A stretch of 64,000 nt of DNA. Origin: Pontiella sulfatireligans (GTDB taxonomy: Bacteria > Verrucomicrobiota > Kiritimatiellia > Kiritimatiellales > Pontiellaceae). The position numbers and the translations under genes were made by a program. The stretch covers positions 2,790,001 through 2,854,000 of the forward strand of contig NZ_CAAHFH010000001.1 of NCBI RefSeq assembly GCF_900890705.1. Reading direction: 5' to 3'. Under the pieces are notes generated by a model that did not search any database, was not told where the DNA came from, and saw only the letters and a list, made by a program, of their open reading frames with translations. Positions 53,206 through 60,969 of the stretch are shown piece by piece; the first letter of the stretch is position 1; the number at the start of each line of letters is the position of its first letter.

Positions 53206-53568
53206 ATGTATCTTCTTGAGATTGACCGCACGCTAAACCGTATCCACATAACGCTGTCGGATCGGTTTGACGAACCTCAGGCCATAGCCCTTCTTGATGA
53301 AATACGGTTGCGCATGGGAGAATTGGAACGGGATTTTCTTCTGCTGTGCGACCTGACGACATTGGAAGAATTTTCTCCTTCTGCCAGATCTCACTTTCGT
53401 GCCGTGATGGATTTATGCAATGAAGCCGGGGTCCGGAAGATTATTCGGATCATCCCCCATCCGCTGGACAACTTCGGCCTCACCATTATGTCATATATTC
53501 ACTATGACAGCGGCATTCCGGTGGTTACCTGCAAGGCGCTAAAAGAAGTGTCCAAGCACCTTAAATAA
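53206..53568 (+). CDS. STAS/SpoIIAA-like protein
   Basis: 120 residues. MYLLEIDRTLNRIHITLSDR, a helix (ALLDEIRLRMGELERD), FLLLCDLTTLEEF, a helix (SARSHFRAVMDLCNEAGV) and RKIIRIIPH give the beta-alpha order of SpoIIAA-like/STAS domains, which act as phospho-switches or lipid-binding modules. GGAG precedes the ATG. The methyltransferase gene starts 20 bases later. The exact partner is unknown. Confidence 0.6.
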   Translation: MYLLEIDRTLNRIHITLSDRFDEPQAIALLDEIRLRMGELERDFLLLCDLTTLEEFSPSARSHFRAVMDLCNEAGVRKIIRIIPHPLDNFGLTIMSYIHYDSGIPVVTCKALKEVSKHLK

Positions 53569-53588
53569 AATTCATCGGAAAACCGACT

Positions 53589-54218
53589 GTGGCCAAAACC
53601 AGCGCATTTGAGAAACACGCTTCGGACTATGACCAATGGTTCGAGGATCATCGCCATGTCTACCAATCCGAGCTTGAGGCGCTTAAAAAGTTATTGCCTG
53701 AAAGCGGGAAAGGCATGGAGGTCGGAGTTGGTACTGGTCGTTTTGCCGCACCCCTCGGAATCAAGACAGGTGTCGAGCCGTCGCAGGCGATGCGGGAAAT
53801 AGCCCGAAACAAAAACATCGATGCCATGGACGGGACGGCAGAGGCGCTGCCCTTCCCCGACGAACACTTTGACTATGTCCTGTTCGTGACCACGGTCTGT
53901 TTTCTTGATTCTCTGGAGCAGGCGTTCAAGGAAGCATTCCGTGTCCTGAAATCCAACGGTGCGGTTATGATAGGGATGATTGATCGGGACAGTCAACTCG
54001 GACAGGAATATGACGCGAGAAAAAAGGAAAGCCGGTTTTATAAGGAGGCCGTATTCCGCTCCGTGGATGAAGTTGTGAGCGGTCTTGAAAACTCAGGATT
54101 TGGTGGATTCCAATTCGTTGAAACCTTGCGTTATCCAACGGCCGAAATCATGAAAAAAGAGCCGGTTCAGGAAGGGTATGGCGAAGGTGCATTTGTGGTT
54201 GTTAAAGCCGTGAAATGA
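53589..54218 (+). CDS. Class I SAM-dependent methyltransferase
   Basis: 209 residues, GTG start. FEKHASDYDQWFEDHRHVYQ, MEVGVGTGRFAAPLG (motif I), GTAEALPFPDEHFDYVLFVT (motif II) and a post-motif region (EAFRVLKSNGAVMIGMIDR) are Methyltransf_11-type. Substrate unknown. Probably co-transcribed with the STAS-like gene. Confidence 0.85.
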   Translation: MAKTSAFEKHASDYDQWFEDHRHVYQSELEALKKLLPESGKGMEVGVGTGRFAAPLGIKTGVEPSQAMREIARNKNIDAMDGTAEALPFPDEHFDYVLFVTTVCFLDSLEQAFKEAFRVLKSNGAVMIGMIDRDSQLGQEYDARKKESRFYKEAVFRSVDEVVSGLENSGFGGFQFVETLRYPTAEIMKKEPVQEGYGEGAFVVVKAVK

Positions 54219-54317
54219 AGTGTATGCCTATTTTTTAGAGAAAGTGAATAAGCACAGACATTGCCGTTGTTCCTAGTGAGGTGTAAAATTTTTCCAGGAG
54301 AAAAGGTTTTCTGATGA

Positions 54318-54541
54318 ATGCTCTACATAGAGCAGGAGATCATCGCTCACCCGATACTTGGAAGGCAGCTTTCCGAGGGGTATATCCGCAAGCAAAACTC
54401 CAAGGAAAAGTACGGCGATGATGTGATTATTGAAGTCGTTTCACGTCACGCAATGGCAAGCTAACCTTTTTGGACAGCTCCATTGTTCAGGATGGCCACG
54501 GCATGCTTCCCATGCTGGCCCACTTCCTGATCGTCAAATAA
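54318..54541 (+). pseudogene. Frameshifted small gene of unknown identity
   Basis: The ATG at 54318 opens MLYIEQEIIAHPILGRQLSE... which stays open to TAA 54462. From about 54450 a second frame reads RNGKLTFLDSSIVQDGHGM...LIVK to TAA 54539. Joined by one frameshift near 54445-54452 they make a plausible protein of about 73 residues. GGAGA precedes the start. 54219-54317 and 54542-54760 show nothing else. Confidence 0.4.
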
Positions 54542-54760
54542 GCTCCTCGTCGGTCTTCCCATAGGCGCTGTGCTCATGGCAACCGGACATTAAACTGCAC
54601 TGGTTCAGGGCTTCATCTTGCTGCCGCACCCCCGCTCTCCATGTGCCGATGTAAGTGTTTAATGATAAGAATACTATCCTATATCTCCCTCGTTAAATAG
54701 GTTGAAAAGTTCAGCACAAGGCGTATTGGTGACAATGGGGGCGGTGAGTAGGAGGTTGAG

Positions 54761-55069
54761 ATGAAAACCTTAAAATTTACAGGATCACTCAGCGAGATCG
54801 AAAGGGCCCTCTATCTGTCACATCAAACTCAGCTGGCTGAAGTAGGCAGGCATCCATTCACACCGGATTGGACACGTACAATTCTAGCAACGCTGCTCGT
54901 ATTCTCGCTCACCGCCACCGTGCAGGGCGAAGACTATACCTATACAACCAACAGCGGCGCGATCACCATCACCAACTACACCGGTTCCGGCGGTGCGGTA
55001 GCCATCCCCGACACCACGCACAACACGGAAAGCGAGGGGTTCTATCGAATCGAAGTTGAGTTGAAATAA
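54761..55069 (+). pseudogene. Two-ended stub of a BspA-like leucine-rich-repeat protein
   Basis: 102 codons in one open frame. The first part (MKTLKFTGSLSEIERALYLS, then a hydrophobic helix TRTILATLLVFSLTATVQG) leads into DYTYTTNSGAITITNYTGSG, which is the opening of BspA-like LRR proteins. It then jumps directly from AVAIP to the DTTHNTESEGFYRIEVELK tail used by the neighbouring secreted proteins. No repeat region remains. AGGAGG lies upstream of the ATG, so it may still be translated. Confidence 0.65.
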
Positions 55070-55074
55070 AATAG

Positions 55075-55133
55075 TTCGTAGTCCCGCCTTTAGGCGGTCA
55101 GTCCGCAAAGCCGCCTAAAGGCGGAACTACAAA
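55075..55133. repeat. GTAGTCCCGCC palindromic repeat, copy 2
   Basis: CGTAGTCCCGCCTTTAGGCGG and CCGCCTAAAGGCGGAACTAC arms around CAGTCCGCAAAG. It lies between the stub gene and the first beta-helix gene. Confidence 0.85.
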
Positions 55134-55154
55134 CCTTGGAAAAGGAGACACAAA

Positions 55155-56996
55155 ATGAAAAAGCAAATCGCAAAAACCATCATCGCGCTTCTGATTGGAA
55201 GCACCGCTGTGCAGGCGGCCACGCACTATGTGGATATCAACAACACATCCCCGACCGCGCCCTACACCAACTGGGTCACGGCGGCGACGAACATCCAGAA
55301 CGCAGTCGATGCAGCGGTCGCTGGCGAAACGGTGTTGGTCACCAACGGAACCTATCAGCTGAACGCGGAGGTTTTGGTTCCAGAGTCACTTCGGATCGAG
55401 GGCGTAGGTGTGGTGGCGGAAACCATCGTTGTTGCCGTCAACAGCAACCGTTGCTTCAACCTTGCTGCCGGGGTTTTCCTGAGCGGCGTCACCATCACCA
55501 ATGGCTATGCCGCAGTCGATGGCGGAGGGATTCTTTGCGCTGACGAATCCGCAATGATCAGTAACTGTGTCATCTCGGGGAACACGGCTGGGGATGACGG
55601 CGGAGGGATGTATCGAGGCACGGCGTACGGTTGCGATTTTATCGGCAACACGGCACTCGACGACGCCGGAGGCGCCGCATTGGTTGCTCCCGACAACTGT
55701 ATGTTCATCGGCAACACGGCGGTGGGCGCTGGTGGCGGCTACAGTTCATGGGCAAGTCCATTGTCCCCCAGCAACTGTGTCTTCATCGGAAACACGGCGA
55801 AATACGGGGGGGCAACGTATGAGTCGGAGGCTTACGACTGTGTATTTTCCAACAACATTGCGGGAACAACGGGCGGCGCAATGTATCAGGGAAGCGATGT
55901 ATACAATTGCGTGTTTGCCGGCAATGTCGCCTCCAACAAGAGCGGTGGCGCGATCTACAGGCTTTATGCATACAATTGCTTCTTCACCAATAACTGGGCA
56001 AAAAGCCACGGCGGCGCGATATTCGAGGCGGGCGCATCCAACTGCACCTTCATCAGCAACCACGCGGGTCAATATGGGGGCGCAAAAGCATTTTGGAATG
56101 GTGTGATGCAAGACTGTGTTTTCATTTCCAACACCGCAGGGGTTCGTGGTGGCGCCGTGAATGATGGGCAGCTGTACAACTGCATCTTCTACGGCAACCA
56201 CTCGTACGGCCGCGGCGGTGCGGTGTATGAGGCCGATCTCTACAACTGCGTCCTGTACAACAACTCCGCGAACGATAAAGGAGGCGGCATATACTTGCGC
56301 TCGGCACGCAACTCCATCATTTGGTCCAATTCAGCCCCGAGTGGGAATGATCTCTACAACCTTTCCGCATACCACTGCTGCCTTTCCGATACGGTGATTA
56401 GTTCAGGAACACTGACCGGTTGCATCACCAATGCGCCACTCTTTGTGGACACCGCAATGCGCGACTTCCATTTGCAGGCCGGCTCGCCGTGCATCGATTC
56501 CGGCAGCAATGCGCTCACACATGCGGCGTTTGATTTTGACGGTGTCCCGCGCCCGCTCGACGGCGACAACAACGGTTCCGCTATCATAGACATCGGCTGC
56601 TACGAGCTTCTCGTCGCGACAGCCGATTCCGATGACGACGCCATGCCCGACGGGTGGGAACACGATCACGGACTGAATGCAGCCGTTGCCGATGCCTCCG
56701 GCAATCCTGACCTCGACCCGCACGACAACCTGTCCGAATACATCGCCGGCACCGACCCGGCCAACGGCGCATCGTTCTTCCAGATTACGAACGCCGCGGA
56801 CACGGCTTTCGGCTTCGTGGTGGAGTGGGCGCCATCGGTCAGCAACCGCGAATATGCCGTCCTCCACGAAGGCAGCCTGACCAACAGCTTGACGAACGTG
56901 GTTTCCGGAATCGACTTCCCGCAAAACAGCCATGCCGACACCACGCACAGCGCAGAAAGCGAGGGCTTCTATCGGGTTGAAGTAAAGTTGAAATAG
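55155..56996 (+). CDS. Secreted right-handed beta-helix protein, choice-of-anchor Q type
   Basis: 613 residues. Signal peptide MKKQIAKTIIALLIGSTAVQ. Then TNWVTAATNIQNAVDAAVAG opens the helix, with about a dozen turns of NCxFxGNTA...GGGxY form (for example YNCVFAGNVASNKSGGAIYR). FHLQAGSPCIDSGSN and FDFDGVPRPLDGDNNGSAII form the choice-of-anchor Q segment. DSDDDAMPDGWEHDHGLN is a TSP3-like calcium motif, and the tail ends DTTHSAESEGFYRVEVKLK. It is exported and probably binds or cleaves polysaccharide, or acts as an adhesin. GGAG precedes the ATG. Confidence 0.8.
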   Translation: MKKQIAKTIIALLIGSTAVQAATHYVDINNTSPTAPYTNWVTAATNIQNAVDAAVAGETVLVTNGTYQLNAEVLVPESLRIEGVGVVAETIVVAVNSNRCFNLAAGVFLSGVTITNGYAAVDGGGILCADESAMISNCVISGNTAGDDGGGMYRGTAYGCDFIGNTALDDAGGAALVAPDNCMFIGNTAVGAGGGYSSWASPLSPSNCVFIGNTAKYGGATYESEAYDCVFSNNIAGTTGGAMYQGSDVYNCVFAGNVASNKSGGAIYRLYAYNCFFTNNWAKSHGGAIFEAGASNCTFISNHAGQYGGAKAFWNGVMQDCVFISNTAGVRGGAVNDGQLYNCIFYGNHSYGRGGAVYEADLYNCVLYNNSANDKGGGIYLRSARNSIIWSNSAPSGNDLYNLSAYHCCLSDTVISSGTLTGCITNAPLFVDTAMRDFHLQAGSPCIDSGSNALTHAAFDFDGVPRPLDGDNNGSAIIDIGCYELLVATADSDDDAMPDGWEHDHGLNAAVADASGNPDLDPHDNLSEYIAGTDPANGASFFQITNAADTAFGFVVEWAPSVSNREYAVLHEGSLTNSLTNVVSGIDFPQNSHADTTHSAESEGFYRVEVKLK

Positions 56997-57002
56997 ATAA
57001 TC

Positions 57003-57077
57003 GTTCTTCTCGTCCCTCGTCCTCGATCAGGCGGCCGAGAACGAAGGGCGAGGACGAGGACGAGGACGAGGACGAAA
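57003..57077. repeat. CGTCCTCG / CGAGGACG simple inverted repeat
   Basis: A left arm CTCGTCCCTCGTCCTCG is complementary to a right arm of tandem GAGGAC units. A related patch is at about 60700-60735 before the mini-gene. Confidence 0.7.
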
Positions 57078-57091
57078 AATGGAGACATAAA

Positions 57092-60000
57092 ATGAAAATG
57101 AAAATCACAATCAGCATTATCGCGCTTCTGATCGGAAGCAATGCCAGTGTGCTGGCGGATACCTTGTACGTTTCCCTATCTGGTTCGCATAAATCCCCCT
57201 ATTCAGACTGGGGGCACGCGGCAACCAATATTCAGGATGCAGTGGATGCTGCAACCGCAGGGGATACGGTAATGGTATCCAACGGCACATACAATCTCTC
57301 TGGAACGATCACGGTCACGAATAACATCATGATCAAAAGCGGAGACGGGCAGACAAATGTTATCGTCGACGGCCAGCGCAATTACCGCTGCTTTGATCTG
57401 GGAAACAATGCCTGCCTTCTTGACGGTTTTACGATTCAAAACGGGTACGTGGACCACGACAATGGTGGAGGTGTTTATTGCAGTGGCACGACACCGCTCA
57501 TTAGAAACTGTCTGATCATTCGCAGTTCGGCCCCATACGGTGGCGGGTGCCACAAAGGCACATTAATTAACTGCACATTGTCGGACAATGTCGCAGACCA
57601 CGATGGAGGGGGATGCTACCAAAGCTCACTGCAGAATTGCATCAACTGCTTCAACTATGAAGATGATAACTGGTATGACTCGGATATTTCCTACTCGTGT
57701 ACAACGCCACTTCCCACCGGGATCGGCAACATCACCAACGCTCCGCTCTTTGCAAATGCTGCCGGCAACAATTATCGTCTGACCACCAACAGCCCCTGCA
57801 TCAATGCAGGAGTCTATCAGACATGGATGACAGGCACCGACGATCTGGACGGAAACCAGAGAGTGATCGGCGGAACCGTGGACATGGGCACCTATGAATT
57901 CCCCACTGTGCTGCTGCCGCAAATTGATATTACAAATGGTAATGCATCCGTTTATGGTGAAATCTCCACCTTCACAATCGGCGGAACCAACAACAGCTGG
58001 ACCGCAGGAACCCTGTCCTGGACCAACACGGCCAATGCCGCCAACGGAACGGTTCCGGTGTCCAGTTCAACATTTCTGATTTCCGGCCTCCCACTGGCTT
58101 TTGGCGACAATACCATCACCGTCACCGGCACCAACACCTTGGAAAACAAGGCCTCCGACAGTGTGACGATTACGCGTCTTGTTGAACACGGCACCAGCTC
58201 CCTTTTTCACTATGTGTCCACCAATGGTACGGCGGCCTACCCGTATACCAGCTGGGTGACAGCCGCAACCAACATTCAGGAAGCCGTGAATGCGGCAAAC
58301 GCAGGCGACACGGTGCTGGTAACCAATGGCACCTATACCTCGGCCGGGCAAATTTCCGTTGCCAAAGCCATTACGGTGGAAAGCGCCAACGGCCCGGAAG
58401 TTACTATTGTCGATGGCCTTAACAATCACCGCTGCTTCATTCTATCTGACGTCGCTTGTATACTTAACGGGTTTACGATTCGTAACGGATATATGAACAA
58501 TTGGCATGGTGGCGGGATCTATTGCTGGGGGAATACGCCAGTCATTACCAATTGTAAACTTATAGATAATGAAGCCGCCACCGGTGGCGGCGGAAGCTAC
58601 CAAGGCACACTGCACAACTGTATGTTGATGGGTAATTCCGCCCACCACGGCGGTGGCGGCTTCAACTGTACGCTGAACAGTTGCACGATTGTGAGCAATA
58701 CGGCCAGCACCTCCGGCGGAGGAAGCAATTCCGGCACATTGCAAAACTGTATTCTCTTCTCCAACTCGGCAACCTCATCGGGTGATAACTATGATAGTGA
58801 TACTCTCCAGTATTGTTGCACGACACCCGACCCTGGAGGCATAGGCAACATCACCAATGCTCCGTCCTTTGTCGATGAGGCGGGCAGCAACTATCGCCTG
58901 AATGCCGACTCGCTCTGCATCAATGCGGGTAACAATGCATATGTGTACGGAAGTTTCGATCTGGATGGCCAGCCGAGGCTGGTGGACGGAACCGTGGACA
59001 TGGGGGCTTATGAATTTGATCCTGCGCCGTTCATCGATATTACCAACATCAATGAAACGGTCGGCAGCGAAGTGACGCTTTACACCATTGGCGGCACCAA
59101 CAACAGCTGGACGGTGGGAACCCTGAGCTGGACCAATGTCGCCAACGCGGCGAATGGAACCGTTCCGGTTTCCGGAACCGTCTTTCAGGTTTCTTCTGTT
59201 CCGCTGACCGGCGGTGCCAACGAAATCACGGTAACCGGCACCAACATCGCGGGCGATGAAGCCTCCGACAACGTGACGATTACGCGCGATCCGCTCCACA
59301 CAGGCAACTCGCCCGTTCACTATGTTTCCACCAACGGCACTGCGGTCTGGCCCTACACCAACTGGGTTACTGCCGCCACGAATATTCAGAATGCGGTCAA
59401 TACCGCCAACACCGGCGATACAGTGCTGGTAACAAACGGCACCTATACCTCGGTTTCACAGATTAGCGTTGCCAAGGTCATTACGGTGGAAAGTGTCAAC
59501 GGGCCCGAGGTGACCATCGTCGATGGTTTGAACGATCACCGTTGTTTCATTCTTCAGAATGTTGCCTGTACGATCAGCGGATTTACGATTCGCAACGGCT
59601 TCATGCACGACTGGCATGGCGGCGGCATTTATTGCTTTGGGTCGACCCCGGTGATTGCCAATTGCAAACTGATAGATAATGAAGCCGCGGGGTACGGCGG
59701 CGGATGTTACTATGGAACGCTGAACAGTTGTACGCTGAAAGACAATTCGGCCACCAGAGGCGGCGGATGCCATTACGGGACACTGAACAACTGTACGCTC
59801 TCAGGCAACTCGGCTTCTCAAATCGGCGGCGGAAGTTTCGAGGGCACGCTGAACAACTGTACGCTGACGGGCAATTCCGCCACCTACGGCGGCGGAAGTT
59901 GCGAGGGCACGCTACGAAACTGCATCGTCTACTCCAACACAGCTGGCACATCAGGTGACAACTGGTTTGCCGCCTCAGCGCCGGATCTTTCCTACTCCTG

Positions 60001-60634
60001 CACAACGCCGCTTCCTGCCGGAGACGGCAACATCACCAATGCTCCGCTGTTCGCTGATGAAGTTGGCGGTGATTATCACCTGACTGCCAACAGCCCATGC
60101 ATCGATGCCGGAACCGACCTCGGGCTGGCGGACGATCTCGATGGAATACCACGCCCGCTCGATGGAAATGCCAACGGCTCCGCCATTGCGGATATGGGCG
60201 CTTATGAATACCTGAATATCCTTGCGGATTCTGATGACGATGGTCTCAGCGATGGTGACGAAATGTATACATACGGCACCATGCTGACAGTTGCTGATAC
60301 CGATGGAGACGGGCTGGACGACGGCGACGAGGTTGCTTTGGGATTTTCTCCGACTATTCACAGTGCGGGTGCTATTGCCTACGGTGAAAGTATCGGCGAG
60401 TCCAACGTCACCAACAACCCGTCAGCCTATGGCCTCTACTCTTCAGAATCGATCGGAGACCTGAGCATGGGCTATATGATGGTCCAGACCAGCAACGGGT
60501 GGGCGAATCTTTGGCTTCAGCTTGAACAGTGCGACGATCTCATCGAGGGCGTCTGGACGAACGCGGGAGATGCCGTTCTCTGGCAGGAACCCGCCGATGG
60601 CGACAAAGCCTTCTTCCGTGTCCACGGCCAGTAG
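57092..60634 (+). CDS. Large secreted beta-helix protein with three helix blocks
   Basis: 1180 residues. Signal peptide MKMKITISIIALLIGSNASV. Three right-handed beta-helix blocks begin with (T/S)xWVTAATNIQxAVxAAxAGDTV at about residues 40, 385 and 750; blocks 1 and 2 end in an Ig-like spacer (STFTIGGTNNSWTAGTLSWT...). The last block has a choice-of-anchor Q segment (FHL-like DYHLTANSPCIDAGTDLG...DLDGIPRPLDGNANGSAIA), then TSP3 motifs (DSDDDGLSDGDE, DTDGDGLDDGDE) and the end ADGDKAFFRVHGQ. Blocks 2 and 3 are strongly similar in DNA. Surface polysaccharide binding or adhesion is likely. GGAG precedes the ATG. Confidence 0.8.
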   Translation: MKMKITISIIALLIGSNASVLADTLYVSLSGSHKSPYSDWGHAATNIQDAVDAATAGDTVMVSNGTYNLSGTITVTNNIMIKSGDGQTNVIVDGQRNYRCFDLGNNACLLDGFTIQNGYVDHDNGGGVYCSGTTPLIRNCLIIRSSAPYGGGCHKGTLINCTLSDNVADHDGGGCYQSSLQNCINCFNYEDDNWYDSDISYSCTTPLPTGIGNITNAPLFANAAGNNYRLTTNSPCINAGVYQTWMTGTDDLDGNQRVIGGTVDMGTYEFPTVLLPQIDITNGNASVYGEISTFTIGGTNNSWTAGTLSWTNTANAANGTVPVSSSTFLISGLPLAFGDNTITVTGTNTLENKASDSVTITRLVEHGTSSLFHYVSTNGTAAYPYTSWVTAATNIQEAVNAANAGDTVLVTNGTYTSAGQISVAKAITVESANGPEVTIVDGLNNHRCFILSDVACILNGFTIRNGYMNNWHGGGIYCWGNTPVITNCKLIDNEAATGGGGSYQGTLHNCMLMGNSAHHGGGGFNCTLNSCTIVSNTASTSGGGSNSGTLQNCILFSNSATSSGDNYDSDTLQYCCTTPDPGGIGNITNAPSFVDEAGSNYRLNADSLCINAGNNAYVYGSFDLDGQPRLVDGTVDMGAYEFDPAPFIDITNINETVGSEVTLYTIGGTNNSWTVGTLSWTNVANAANGTVPVSGTVFQVSSVPLTGGANEITVTGTNIAGDEASDNVTITRDPLHTGNSPVHYVSTNGTAVWPYTNWVTAATNIQNAVNTANTGDTVLVTNGTYTSVSQISVAKVITVESVNGPEVTIVDGLNDHRCFILQNVACTISGFTIRNGFMHDWHGGGIYCFGSTPVIANCKLIDNEAAGYGGGCYYGTLNSCTLKDNSATRGGGCHYGTLNNCTLSGNSASQIGGGSFEGTLNNCTLTGNSATYGGGSCEGTLRNCIVYSNTAGTSGDNWFAASAPDLSYSCTTPLPAGDGNITNAPLFADEVGGDYHLTANSPCIDAGTDLGLADDLDGIPRPLDGNANGSAIADMGAYEYLNILADSDDDGLSDGDEMYTYGTMLTVADTDGDGLDDGDEVALGFSPTIHSAGAIAYGESIGESNVTNNPSAYGLYSSESIGDLSMGYMMVQTSNGWANLWLQLEQCDDLIEGVWTNAGDAVLWQEPADGDKAFFRVHGQ
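58205..59560 (+). repeat. Internal duplication within the large beta-helix gene
   Basis: Segment 58205-58440 (from TTCACTATGT to GCTTCATTCT) recurs at 59320-59560 with high identity, as does the Ig-like spacer before each. The duplicated unit is about 1.1 kb. Confidence 0.8.
59695..59940 (+). repeat. Four tandem 63-base units
   Basis: Each encodes one helix turn of GGG(C/S)xxGTLNxCTLxxNSA form: CYYGTLNSCTLKDNSAT, CHYGTLNNCTLSGNSAS, SFEGTLNNCTLTGNSAT, SCEGTLRNCIVYSNTAG. The spacing is in frame, so copy number can change without breaking the protein. Confidence 0.85.
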
Positions 60635-60760
60635 TGCAGATGCGAAGATGTTAAGCGGGAGGGGTTGAGCTGGATTCGTAGTCGTGGTGTTCGATTCGGG
60701 GTTCGAGGACGAGAAGGACGAAGACGAAATCTCGCCCAGTTGGGTGGATGGAGGCAGAAA

Positions 60761-60877
60761 ATGAAAAAGCAAGTCATAGCAATGAGCACCATGCTTCTGG
60801 TTGGAAACAGCGCCACCGACACCACGCACACCACCGAAAGCGAAGGGTTCTATCGGATTGAGGTTGAAATGAAATAG
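60761..60877 (+). pseudogene. Mini-gene: signal peptide joined directly to the C-terminal tail
   Basis: 38 codons: MKKQVIAMSTMLLVGNSA followed at once by TDTTHTTESEGFYRIEVEMK, the tail of the neighbouring secreted proteins. GGAGG with good spacing lies upstream. The whole passenger is missing but the frame is intact. It may be a translated relic. Confidence 0.7.
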
Positions 60878-60887
60878 ATAGGAAAAC

Positions 60888-60949
60888 GTTCGTAGTCCCG
60901 CCTTTAGGCGGCCAGTCCGCAGAACCGTCTAAAGGCGGGACTACAAAAC
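60888..60949. repeat. GTAGTCCCGCC palindromic repeat, copy 3
   Basis: Nearly identical to copy 2 (CGTAGTCCCGCCTTTAGGCGG, CCGTCTAAAGGCGGGACTAC). It lies in the same place relative to the flanking genes: after a tail, before a signal peptide. Confidence 0.85.
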
Positions 60950-60969
60950 CTTATGAAGGAAATAGAAAA

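Noticed and set aside
52983..53219. A 78-codon plus-strand frame before the STAS-like gene
   Set aside because: It runs into the start of the real gene, has no ribosome site and no recognisable composition.
59695..59940. Regular repeats considered as a CRISPR array
   Set aside because: Units are contiguous, in frame and encode beta-helix turns; there are no unique spacers.
55155..60634. Beta-helix proteins called as specific pectate lyases or other named polysaccharidases
   Set aside because: Only the fold-level repeat is visible; no catalytic residues of a named lyase family could be identified.
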